Source: Candidatus Aenigmatarchaeota archaeon
Lineage (GTDB): Archaea; Aenigmatarchaeota; Aenigmatarchaeia; PWEA01; JAGHBM01
DNA length: 8,675 bases
Assembly: GCA_021160955.1 (NCBI GenBank)
Contig: JAGHBM010000078.1
Span: 1-8,675 of the forward strand
Direction of reading: 5' to 3'
Of this stretch, positions 1 through 7,184 are shown one piece after another. Each line of letters opens with the position of its first letter. The first letter of the stretch is position 1. The notes below the pieces were generated by a model. The model did not search any database. It saw nothing but the letters and a program-made list of their open reading frames with translations, and was not told where the DNA came from. A program made the translations under genes and the position numbers.

Positions 1-1
1 C

Positions 2-127
2 ATAAGATTCTTGGCACGGGAAATCCTAAAGGAAGAGGAAGAGAGATTGAAATACAAGATTCAGAAAAAGCTTACCAGAAAACCAAAACAGAAGTACAAG
101 TACAAACCAAAGAAAAATAAGAAATAA
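2..127 (+). CDS. C-terminal fragment of unidentified protein with Lys/Tyr-rich tail
   Basis: The gene enters from beyond the left edge, so only its last 41 residues are visible. Reading frame 2 is open to a TAA at 125-127. It gives a helical, charged stretch (beginning IRFLAREILKEEEERLKYK) followed by a strongly basic tail rich in Lys, Pro and Tyr (KQKYKYKPKKNKK). Frame 1 is also open until 118-120 but gives a less coherent, Gly/Gln/Thr-rich sequence. Frame 3 stops at once. Basic tails of this kind often bind nucleic acid or ribosomes, but nothing here identifies the family. The gene converges on the minus-strand coiled-coil gene with only about 20 bp between the stop codons. I am moderately sure it is coding and make no functional call. 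Confidence 0.5.
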   Translation: MRFLAREILKEEEERLKYKIQKKLTRKPKQKYKYKPKKNKK

Positions 128-129
128 GT

Positions 130-148
130 GAGGGAAAGTTATTCCCTC
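130..148. terminator. Perfect 7-bp hairpin between convergent genes
   Basis: GAGGGAA (130-136) pairs perfectly with TTCCCTC (142-148) around a 5-nt AGTTA loop. The hairpin fills the gap between the stop of the rightward partial gene (125-127) and the stop of the leftward gene (148-150), overlapping the latter by one base. As an inverted repeat it would form in transcripts from either strand. A 3'-end or bidirectional termination role is inferred from the position. Archaeal termination mainly uses oligo-U tracts, and no long T-run follows on either strand, so it may act instead as an mRNA 3' stabiliser. Confidence 0.45.
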
Positions 149-564
149 TATTGAAGTTTCTTCAACAATTTCTTTGCCTTCTTTTTTACCTTCTTAACAT
201 CTTCTTTGCTTATCTCTGGAAGCTTCTCCAATTCTTCTATCTTTTCTTCAACATCTGCAAATTGCGACATGAAATAAGTTAATGCTTTCGTTGCTTCGTT
301 AACTTCCTTTCTTAAACCCTCTATCTCTGTCCTGTAGCTTTCCATGGTGGATTTGTATTCCTCTTCTTTGACTTTCAAAGTCTCTTCGAATTCCTTCTTA
401 AGATCTTCTACCTTTCCTGCGTATTCCTGCTCCGCTTCTTCCCTTCCGTCAGAAAGACCTAACTCATAGGATTTCTTTTCAACCTTCTCAAGGGCTTGCC
501 TTATTGGATCTAAGTACTTTTCTGTTACTTCTTTGAAAACTTCTTCAGCGATTCCATCGGTCAT
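148..564 (-). CDS. Soluble coiled-coil protein with basic C-terminal tail (138 aa)
   Basis: This is a complete 138-aa protein with no signal peptide, membrane segment or cysteine, so it is probably cytoplasmic. It is very rich in Glu and Lys. Residues ~50-115 show heptad-like spacing of hydrophobics typical of a long coiled coil, and the last ~15 residues are a lysine-rich amphipathic tail (DVKKVKKKAKKLLKKLQ). The stretch around residues 33-48 (YELGLSDGREEAEQEY) faintly resembles the Gly/Glu/Ala-rich stalk segments of FliH or archaeal V-ATPase subunit H, but not enough to name it. The ATG at 564 is supported by an upstream GGGGGTG (580-574 on the minus strand) with 9 nt of spacing, and by a TATA box that predicts a leader of about 23 nt. 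It is divergent from surface protein A. Its function is not recognised; a scaffold or tether role would be inference. Confidence 0.8.
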   Translation of the reverse strand: MTDGIAEEVFKEVTEKYLDPIRQALEKVEKKSYELGLSDGREEAEQEYAGKVEDLKKEFEETLKVKEEEYKSTMESYRTEIEGLRKEVNEATKALTYFMSQFADVEEKIEELEKLPEISKEDVKKVKKKAKKLLKKLQ

Positions 565-573
565 TCTACATTA

Positions 574-580
574 CACCCCC
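574..580 (-). promoter_or_regulatory. Shine-Dalgarno-like site GGGGGTG
   Basis: On the minus strand, GGGGGTG lies 9 nt before the ATG of the coiled-coil gene and matches most of the archaeal consensus GGAGGTGA. It decides the start at 564. It is the only convincing ribosome binding site in the window; the plus-strand genes lack one and appear leaderless or short-leadered. Confidence 0.65.
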
Positions 581-592
581 TTTTTGATTTGA

Positions 593-606
593 ACATTGTC
601 AAATGT
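593..606. promoter_or_regulatory. Inverted repeat, possible operator in the divergent promoter
   Basis: ACATT (593-597) and AATGT (602-606) form a 14-bp inverted repeat with spacer GTCA. It overlaps a second possible arm pair, TTTGA (588-592) and TCAAA (599-603), and adjoins the palindrome GTGCAC (605-610). It lies between the predicted start (~587) and the TATA box (611-618) of the leftward promoter, where a bound repressor would block RNA polymerase. Short repeats like this arise by chance in AT-rich DNA, so the call is tentative. Confidence 0.25.
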
Positions 607-610
607 GCAC

Positions 611-618
611 TTATATTT
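611..618 (-). promoter_or_regulatory. TATA box of the coiled-coil gene
   Basis: Read on the minus strand this is AAATATAA, preceded by purine-poor CA and a run toward CCCAAC. Placing its downstream edge at about -24 puts transcription start near 587, which leaves a ~23-nt leader carrying the GGGGGTG site. It sits back to back with the TATA box of surface protein A about 14 bp away, so the two divergent promoters share one short control region. Confidence 0.5.
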
Positions 619-626
619 TGTTGGGA

Positions 627-639
627 AAAGCTTAAATAT
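627..639 (+). promoter_or_regulatory. BRE/TATA promoter of surface protein A
   Basis: AAAAGCTTAAATAT resembles an archaeal BRE plus TATA box. It is nearly the same as the element before surface protein B (AAAAGCTTATATAT), which suggests shared promoter ancestry or strength. With the TATA octamer at 632-639 ending near -24, transcription should start at about 662. That is downstream of the first in-frame ATG (657) and about 19 nt upstream of the ATG at 681. Confidence 0.6.
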
Positions 640-680
640 GTGTGGGCTAACTTTTTATGGAATTTCTCACTATTCTAATC

Positions 681-3600
681 ATGAAAAAAATGTTTGCGAT
701 CGTGTTCACGATAACTATCGTTATTCTTCTAACGCACGCGGGGAAATGTGATCCAACTTCTTATCTCGATGAAAAGGTAAACGCTCAATATTTCATGAAC
801 GGGACTTTGGAGAACCTCGTCAAGAGGGGATACTTAAGCGTTTCAGTTGGAAACGACGAGGACGTTTTACAATACATACAAATCACCTTGACGTCCACGG
901 ACGGAACAAATCTCTTGTCACCAACGGCTTACAGATCAACGGCATCTTCCCCCTATGGAGATGATAAGACAAATTTGTTCTTCAACACAACCGACTCCAT
1001 GGAATCATCTTACTACGAAATAACTAAGAACGTATCACTAATTCGTATGTCTCTACAATACCAAAACAAAGATGGTGGAAAGGATCTCCATCATGGAAAG
1101 AATATACTTACCTTTAGAATAACTTTGACATCGAACGTAACTTTTTCAAATGTGACATTGACGTTACAGGTGAGAAAAGACGTGTACCAGGGGAACGATG
1201 CAATGAACATAATAAACCCCGTGGCAACGAGCTACAAGAGTTTGGGAAGAAAAGACACCGACAACGACGGCGTGTACGATAAACTGACTTGGTTCGGTGA
1301 TATCGATAAAGAAGTTCAGATAGTATTTGATGGTGAAATAACTCCTAACTTGAATTTCGACGAGAACTTGAGGATGGACGAACTGGCCGGAGAATGTAAA
1401 GCATCCTATGTTCAAGATTCTACCTTCACGGGAATAAGAGTTAAAGACAGGGCATCCAAGGGTCCGGTTAGACAGGGAATCGATCTCAACAAGCTCATGG
1501 AAGGTGGATGGACAGTAAGAGGGTTTATAAAGAACATGGCAAAGGATCTAAAGTACAGGGTGAATGGATGGGCAATATATGAAATTGGAAATGAAACACC
1601 AATTGCAAGTTCCACCAAAAGTTTTGAATTAGATCCTGGAAAGATATCTTACACCAAGCAGTTTCCAGTTGGGGAAAAAAATTACTTTTCTTCTTCGTAC
1701 GACTGGGAAGTCATATGGGGGGACTCCTTTTACAGTGGTGAGATCGAGAGTTATGTGGACCCGCCAACATTGTATCAGATAGACTCTGTTGCAACAAAAA
1801 CCATCATGTTGGAGAAAAATGATAACGCAGGAAGAACCCTTAGAATCAGAGACCAAGTAAAGCACCTTGGAAGTTATAACTTACCCATACATAGGGTAAT
1901 TCTTTATTCAAAAACACCATCAAAATCAGAGAGTGGTGATTCAATCCATTGGTCCATATCAGATATAAGAGTATATGAAGGCATTGGCCCAAAGATGTTC
2001 GACGTTACAAGTCAAGCGAACATAACTAATTTTGGTGATTTTGTTGAAGCAAACGTAAACCTTTTGACACCGTTGAATCCCAACGATATTCTTATACTCG
2101 AATTCTATGCAAGCTCAAGTTCTGAGAGCAAGGATGAGAACTACACGTTTTCATTTAACTCGACGCTCATCACGGATTCTGGAACACCGGAAAAGAGATT
2201 CGTAGAAAAATCAATTTTCATACCAGGTGTGACGGTTAAACCTCCTGGAGGTGGTGGACCACCGGGAGTCACACGAAATTACACCGCAGACCTGTTCAAG
2301 GAAGAGAGCTCATCTTATGTGGTGGGTAACATCGGATACATCAATGTAACCTATGGTGTAATCGACACCGGAGACAAGGGGATCAGAGACAACAAGCTCA
2401 TGATACTCGCACCCAAGGAAGGAAAAGTAATGGACGTGAAAATCCAGATATATAAGAATGGTAGATGGATCAACTCGACTCTTGACAGAAATTACACGTT
2501 AACTGATGCGGGAACTGTCAAAGTGGGCGAAAAAGTTTATCATCAATACTTGATAGACTTTAAGAAGAAGTTGAACCTGTACAACAAAGAGAAGTTGAGG
2601 ATAACTTATGTATCATCACTCCCACAAGGCAAGAACGAGATAATAACCAAGATGTCAGGATACAACTATTATAGGGATGCGATAATATCGGAAGAAGTTC
2701 ATAGTTTTCTAATGGTCAAGGTCCACGTCACAAAATTGACCATCACTGAGAGCGAGTGGAACCAAGAGAGATCAATCGTTGGAAGCCCAGTCATTTGGAC
2801 CAAGGACTTTCAAATAGAAAATACCAACGACTTCACGGTTGAAGACTATGTAGCAACGGAAGTGTTCAAGGATGCCATATCAGTTCACGTAGTAGAAGAT
2901 GGAAATGAAGAGAGATTATCCATTCTAGATTCAAAAGTTAGATTCAAAGTGAAACTCGATCCAGGAGAAAAGAAATTTATAAGGATCAAGATGTTCACCC
3001 CTCCGGTGATAGAAATAAGAAAGGATGTCTCGCCGATATCCAAAGATGGTGAATACATAATATTGAAAATAAATTCCACCATAAAGAACTTCGCCAAGGA
3101 AGCGTACAAGAATGTCACGTACATATTGAGGCAACCCAAGAAAAACATAGTGGGATATTCTGGGATAGATCTCTTTTCGAGGGGTAATGAGACTTGGGGT
3201 GAGTTCGATCTAATGTTTCCATCCGAAGAAAGAACCTTTACGATAACGTACAGACAAGAACCCCCGATCCTCATAGTCAGGCTCGATAACTACAACTTCT
3301 CCCAAAAAGATAAAGCCAACGTTCATATAACCGTCATACCAAGGGGAGAAAATTGGGGTTACATAGAAATCGAGACCACCGGACCAATTCCAAGACTTGA
3401 AACGCAATACGCGGACATTCTCGATGTCGGTAACAAACCAAAGGAATTTGAAGAGACCATAGATCTCAAGGGATTCCAACCGGGAGAGTATGAACTCGAT
3501 ACAAAATTCAAAGAAGATCTCGTCACGATACTATCAGATCAAAAGAAATTCTATGTGAGTGGAAAAAAGATCATAGAGATAAGCTCAAATCTATTGTTAT

Positions 3601-3707
3601 TAATATTGCTTCTGTTCATCTTGTTCATGTTTAAAAGAATGTACAAGAAGAAAGAAAGGTTTGAGGAAGAGCTGGACAGGATAAGAAGAAAATTGAGAGA
3701 AATCTAA
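681..3707 (+). CDS. Surface protein A: secreted, C-terminally membrane-anchored, DUF11/CARDB-like (1008 aa)
   Basis: This is a large extracytoplasmic protein, paralogous to the next gene. In order, from the 681 start: a signal peptide at residues 1-20 (MKKM, hydrophobic core, likely cut after THA); a beta-rich region; a calcium-loop-like motif DTDNDGVYD (192-200); the shared blocks KGPVRQGID (260-268) and VRGFIKNMA (279-287); a Pro/Gly linker PPGGGGPP (521-528); a module starting near RSIVG (697); and a DUF11-like stretch (~776-819) introduced by TPPVIEIRKDVS. A membrane helix (~964-984) and a basic ~24-residue cytoplasmic coiled-coil tail end it. About 17 N-X-S/T sequons are spread along the outer part. 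The open frame extends to an ATG at 657 (1016 aa), but the TATA position puts transcription start beyond that codon, and the 681 start gives a normal signal peptide with the same MKKM opening as protein B. Role unknown: an S-layer-associated, adhesive or sensing surface protein is possible. Confidence 0.85.
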   Translation: MKKMFAIVFTITIVILLTHAGKCDPTSYLDEKVNAQYFMNGTLENLVKRGYLSVSVGNDEDVLQYIQITLTSTDGTNLLSPTAYRSTASSPYGDDKTNLFFNTTDSMESSYYEITKNVSLIRMSLQYQNKDGGKDLHHGKNILTFRITLTSNVTFSNVTLTLQVRKDVYQGNDAMNIINPVATSYKSLGRKDTDNDGVYDKLTWFGDIDKEVQIVFDGEITPNLNFDENLRMDELAGECKASYVQDSTFTGIRVKDRASKGPVRQGIDLNKLMEGGWTVRGFIKNMAKDLKYRVNGWAIYEIGNETPIASSTKSFELDPGKISYTKQFPVGEKNYFSSSYDWEVIWGDSFYSGEIESYVDPPTLYQIDSVATKTIMLEKNDNAGRTLRIRDQVKHLGSYNLPIHRVILYSKTPSKSESGDSIHWSISDIRVYEGIGPKMFDVTSQANITNFGDFVEANVNLLTPLNPNDILILEFYASSSSESKDENYTFSFNSTLITDSGTPEKRFVEKSIFIPGVTVKPPGGGGPPGVTRNYTADLFKEESSSYVVGNIGYINVTYGVIDTGDKGIRDNKLMILAPKEGKVMDVKIQIYKNGRWINSTLDRNYTLTDAGTVKVGEKVYHQYLIDFKKKLNLYNKEKLRITYVSSLPQGKNEIITKMSGYNYYRDAIISEEVHSFLMVKVHVTKLTITESEWNQERSIVGSPVIWTKDFQIENTNDFTVEDYVATEVFKDAISVHVVEDGNEERLSILDSKVRFKVKLDPGEKKFIRIKMFTPPVIEIRKDVSPISKDGEYIILKINSTIKNFAKEAYKNVTYILRQPKKNIVGYSGIDLFSRGNETWGEFDLMFPSEERTFTITYRQEPPILIVRLDNYNFSQKDKANVHITVIPRGENWGYIEIETTGPIPRLETQYADILDVGNKPKEFEETIDLKGFQPGEYELDTKFKEDLVTILSDQKKFYVSGKKIIEISSNLLLLILLLFILFMFKRMYKKKERFEEELDRIRRKLREI

Positions 3708-3714
3708 ATTTTTA
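3706..3714 (+). terminator. Short T-tract after surface protein A
   Basis: The stop codon runs directly into AAATTTTTAG. A T-tract is the usual archaeal intrinsic termination signal, but five Ts is a weak one, so some read-through into surface protein B is possible despite that gene having its own promoter. Confidence 0.3.
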
Positions 3715-3717
3715 GAA

Positions 3718-3729
3718 TCGGGCGTCCGA
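3718..3729. promoter_or_regulatory. GC-rich inverted repeat upstream of the surface protein B promoter
   Basis: TCGG (3718-3721) and CCGA (3726-3729) flank GCGT. This is a GC-rich patch in a 66-bp, otherwise AT-rich gap, about 14 bp upstream of the TATA box of protein B. That is a plausible activator or upstream-operator position. It could equally form a 4-bp hairpin near the 3' end of the protein A transcript. The arms are short and the function is uncertain. Confidence 0.2.
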
Positions 3730-3738
3730 AAGCCAATA

Positions 3739-3751
3739 AAAGCTTATATAT
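3739..3751 (+). promoter_or_regulatory. BRE/TATA promoter of surface protein B
   Basis: AAAAGCTTATATAT is a strong archaeal BRE/TATA match. The octamer TTATATAT (3744-3751) lies about 24 nt before the GTG at 3774, so transcription should begin at or within a base or two of the start codon, giving a leaderless mRNA. Its near identity with the element before protein A (627-639) suggests the two genes are expressed in a similar way. Confidence 0.7.
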
Positions 3752-3773
3752 TTTCACAATCAAAAACTATAAA

Positions 3774-6700
3774 GTGAAAAAGATGAGCAGGCGTGTGATG
3801 TTTGCGGTATTAGTTTTTGCTCTAATTCTATTCTTACCTGTTTTTGCAGTGGCAACTCCCGGACCGAGAGCATACCTCATAGAGCAAGTCAGGGCGAGTT
3901 ATGGTCCAAACGGAGCACCCGATTCTAATGTGTTCACAGGTTGCGACCCCGGAGCAAACCCCTGTAGGTATGGTTATTTCCAGGTTTCAGTTCCAAACCC
4001 ATACGATGTCCTTCAAGAGGTCAGACTGAACGTCTCCACCAATGACAAAACAACTCTGAGGTATGGCGTTGGTGGGGAATCTTACGTTGCATACAAGTCC
4101 ACTGTATCATCTCCAAATGGAGGGCACTCAGATCCACAAACTCTTTACGTGAACACATCTGATAGTGTCGCAGCTGACCAAGATTATGGTATAACCGATT
4201 CAAGTGTTGCCCCTGTTATACAGCTTAATGCAACGATCACCAACTGGCAAGGTGGTTACGATTTATACGATGCTGATAACATTGGTTCTGGTGGAGATAC
4301 CAACGTCTTGAACTTCACACTCAACATAACAAACCCCGGAACAACTACATTGAGTGGTGTAACGGTAAGTGTTCAGTTCGCAAAGGATACCGGACCAACA
4401 GGCCAAGATGCAGTCAACATATCCAGCGTACCTACCTCTGGTGGTGTCGGTACCCCTGGAAGACAGGACACTGACTCAGACAATTTTTACGATAAGGCAA
4501 CGTGGACCGGGGATCTCTCGGGCGGTAATTCAGTTCTTTTAACATTCAACATAACAATAAAGGAAGGTGTTAATTTTGCTGATGGAACGGATAATTTGAA
4601 CTTGGATCAAGGAACTGAACCCGGAGCTCATGCCGATTACGGATCGACCGGCACGTTCACCGGTATAACGATAAACACCAAGTTCTCCAAGGGTCCAATA
4701 AGACAGGGCATAGATATGGCCCTTCAATCGGGTGGAGGAAGTTGGTTGGTGAGAGGATTCATAAGGAACATGGCAAATCAATCGGAAGAACCAAACAATC
4801 ATCTCACATACAACGTTACCTATTGGAAGTTATACGAGGTCAGCGCGACCACCGGAGAACCTGACACGGTAAAGAAATCTGGAAACTACAGCAATGGTGC
4901 CGGATATCTCTTAAAGCCTTCAGACGGCAGGTTGTACACAACTGATCCCCCCTCAAGCGATACAACATGGTACAACACTGGAAGTTCAACAAAACCTTAT
5001 TTTGCATCTTACTTCGATTGGCAAGTGGTTTGGAATGGGACTTACTATTATAGGTATGTTAACACCACTTACAACCTCACAATTCTCTACAAGATAGACA
5101 TGAGCAACGAAAAACAGGTTTCAGGCTACATAAATCCCGAACAGGGCGGTGATGTACTCACTGTAACAGATACAGCACAGCATACTGGGAATGAAAATGC
5201 CCCTGCAAAATTCGTCCATATCTTGAGTGTCGTTCCAGTCAACACCACAGCTGGGTCATTCCATGGTAATTTCACCATCAACACCACCTCTATAAAGGTT
5301 TACTTCGTCAACGCCACCAAAGATTACGAACTATCTGGTGGATACACTCAGAGTGTAACACAACCCTCTAATACGGGAGCAAACAATGGTTTGGTCAACA
5401 TCACCATCACCGATGTCTCTGCTGCAACCTTATCAGAAGGTGGAACGATAGGACACAATCTAAATCCAAACGAGAAGATAAAACTCGTTTACGATGTTAT
5501 CTCACATAAAGATATGACTGTTGGAGATCAATACAACTTCACTGGAAACAGCACCATGAAGACTCCATCCGGAACTCCATTGACAAAAGCACAACCCTCG
5601 GTAATAGTTTCGGTCTCGTCCAAGAGGTTAATAGGATACAAAGACCTCGTGGCATACGATCCCAACCATCCTGAAATAATCAATGTAACGATAGTATTGG
5701 AGGCTCAGACCAACTCAACGGACAACAAGATCGCTGGAATAAAGTTCATAGATTACGTACCAAACTCAACTGACATAGATCATCACTTGGACATCTACAA
5801 GGGAAGGGTCAAGGTCTATTACAGGGAAAACAGTACGGCAAGTTGGGTGGAATGGACTGAAGGAACAGACTACGACATAAGCGACAATGGAACGTTCACA
5901 ATAGGAAATGTTCCCGTCGCTGCATATGAATTCTATAATGCATCTGGAGATGGTTGGTATCTTGGGAATGGTGGAATGATAAACGTTACCTATTGGATGA
6001 ATGTATCCGAACCGGGACTTTATGCAGTTCCCGTGATAATATCCGGATTCGACCCGTTGACCGGAGAATCAATCTCAGCCAGAGGACTCGGTGTAATAAG
6101 AGTTACCTTGCCAAAAGCGATGAAACCTCTTGAGATGGAAGAAGGGAAGTTCCAGCAAGCCAAGAGAGCGGTGGTCGGAAGGTCCGTTTTGTGGATGAAA
6201 GATTTCACAGTCTACAACCCCAACTCAGTACCTGTAAAGGCAAGGTTCGAAATAGATACATTCGGAGACACCGAAAAGGGATATGCCACTTATTACGATG
6301 AATCTGGGAAGAAAATAGAAGAACCTGTTGACTTTGATGTTACACCAAATGGAAAGACCATGTTCTGGGAAAGCACCATACAACCGTATGAAACGAGAAA
6401 TTATGAGATAAGGATATTGACTCCACCGATCATTGAAGTTGACAGAGATGTCAGCGTGTTGGAGAAATTAGAAAACAAGAAAGTCAAGATAAAGATGGAC
6501 ATATATCTTAAGAATTTCGGTAAAGAAGATTATAAGAACGTCGTATTGAACCTCCCTATATCATATGAGGATATCCTGAATGTGAGAGACTCATTCGGCA
6601 ACATGCTTCAATTTACCGGTGGAGAAGACAGTTCCAGCATAATTGTCGGTTATATGAAATCCGAGGAAATAAAAACAATAACCGTAATTTACAAACAATC

Positions 6701-7145
6701 ATATCCAACTGTCATAGTCACACCAAGGAAGGAAGAATACAGGGCAGGAAGACCCGTCGGACTGGACATACTGGTCATCAATGGAGGAGAAAAAGTTGAA
6801 TATCCGTACCTTGAGGTTGAGATATATACGCCAGGAATGGATGTAATTGCAACCGATATGAAGCAACTCGAAAGTATGGAACCATTGAAAAAGACAGAGC
6901 TAACTGAGGAATACTTCATACCAATCTCGGCACCAACTGGTATGTATTTGGCATCGGCATCGTTCAGAGAGAACTTTGTGACTCTTGCAAGAGGGACTGG
7001 AAGATTTTATGTGGTCGGCGGTGGCAGTGAAACCGCCAGAGCGATAGAAATTTTAATAGTGCTGATAGTACTCATTGGTTCAGGAGTTTTAGTGTACAAA
7101 AGAGTTAAAGTCGTCAAAGAAGACTTGAAAGAAGGTGTAAAGTAA
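3774..7145 (+). CDS. Surface protein B: heavily sequon-rich, membrane-anchored paralogue of A (1123 aa)
   Basis: This large exported protein is a paralogue of the preceding gene. It has a signal peptide at residues 1-27 (MKKMSRR, hydrophobic core, AVA cut site); a loop with C57 and C64, absent from A and probably a disulfide; a calcium-loop-like DTDSDNFYD (232-240); shared blocks KGPIRQGID (306-314), VRGFIRNMA (326-334) and FDWQVVW (~414-420, YDWEVIW in A); then RAVVGRSVLWMKDF (798-811) and TPPIIEVDRDVS (883-894), which opens a DUF11-like stretch. A membrane helix (~1089-1107) and a short Lys-rich cytoplasmic tail end it. I count roughly 29 N-X-S/T sequons, all before residue ~745. The start is GTG: the promoter places +1 on it, and it yields the MKKM opening seen in A. 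ATG at 3783 is an alternative. There is no PGF-CTERM-type sorting signal. It is likely a glycosylated cell-envelope protein (S-layer-like or accessory) that projects from the membrane; its ligand is unknown. Confidence 0.87.
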   Translation: MKKMSRRVMFAVLVFALILFLPVFAVATPGPRAYLIEQVRASYGPNGAPDSNVFTGCDPGANPCRYGYFQVSVPNPYDVLQEVRLNVSTNDKTTLRYGVGGESYVAYKSTVSSPNGGHSDPQTLYVNTSDSVAADQDYGITDSSVAPVIQLNATITNWQGGYDLYDADNIGSGGDTNVLNFTLNITNPGTTTLSGVTVSVQFAKDTGPTGQDAVNISSVPTSGGVGTPGRQDTDSDNFYDKATWTGDLSGGNSVLLTFNITIKEGVNFADGTDNLNLDQGTEPGAHADYGSTGTFTGITINTKFSKGPIRQGIDMALQSGGGSWLVRGFIRNMANQSEEPNNHLTYNVTYWKLYEVSATTGEPDTVKKSGNYSNGAGYLLKPSDGRLYTTDPPSSDTTWYNTGSSTKPYFASYFDWQVVWNGTYYYRYVNTTYNLTILYKIDMSNEKQVSGYINPEQGGDVLTVTDTAQHTGNENAPAKFVHILSVVPVNTTAGSFHGNFTINTTSIKVYFVNATKDYELSGGYTQSVTQPSNTGANNGLVNITITDVSAATLSEGGTIGHNLNPNEKIKLVYDVISHKDMTVGDQYNFTGNSTMKTPSGTPLTKAQPSVIVSVSSKRLIGYKDLVAYDPNHPEIINVTIVLEAQTNSTDNKIAGIKFIDYVPNSTDIDHHLDIYKGRVKVYYRENSTASWVEWTEGTDYDISDNGTFTIGNVPVAAYEFYNASGDGWYLGNGGMINVTYWMNVSEPGLYAVPVIISGFDPLTGESISARGLGVIRVTLPKAMKPLEMEEGKFQQAKRAVVGRSVLWMKDFTVYNPNSVPVKARFEIDTFGDTEKGYATYYDESGKKIEEPVDFDVTPNGKTMFWESTIQPYETRNYEIRILTPPIIEVDRDVSVLEKLENKKVKIKMDIYLKNFGKEDYKNVVLNLPISYEDILNVRDSFGNMLQFTGGEDSSSIIVGYMKSEEIKTITVIYKQSYPTVIVTPRKEEYRAGRPVGLDILVINGGEKVEYPYLEVEIYTPGMDVIATDMKQLESMEPLKKTELTEEYFIPISAPTGMYLASASFRENFVTLARGTGRFYVVGGGSETARAIEILIVLIVLIGSGVLVYKRVKVVKEDLKEGVK

Positions 7146-7151
7146 ACTTCT

Positions 7152-7174
7152 AAAACTTAACGTTTTCTATTTAT
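7152..7174 (+). terminator. T-rich 3' region with weak hairpin after surface protein B
   Basis: Shortly after the stop codon, AAAAC (7152-7156) can pair with GTTTT (7162-7166), and the sequence continues T-rich through CTATTTATT. The T-richness fits an archaeal 3' end; the hairpin is AT-based and weak. Confidence 0.3.
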
Positions 7175-7184
7175 TAAAGATAGA

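Noticed and set aside
1..120. Frame 1 reading of the left edge
   Set aside because: It is open to 120 but gives an incoherent Gly/Gln/Thr-rich peptide. Frame 2 ends in a coherent helical and Lys-rich sequence and is preferred.
735..752. Lipoprotein signal at the first cysteine of protein A
   Set aside because: The residues before the Cys are HAGK. Lysine at -1 does not fit a lipobox, and the protein already has a C-terminal membrane helix.
2885..3274. 129-aa minus-strand open frame inside surface protein A
   Set aside because: It lies wholly within A, lacks a promoter or ribosome site, and its odd composition is that of an antisense shadow. A's frame has clear paralogue support here.
7020..7145. 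Archaeosortase (PGF-CTERM-type) sorting signal in protein B
   Set aside because: There is a membrane helix and a basic tail, but no PGF or similar motif before it, so an ordinary membrane anchor is the simpler reading.
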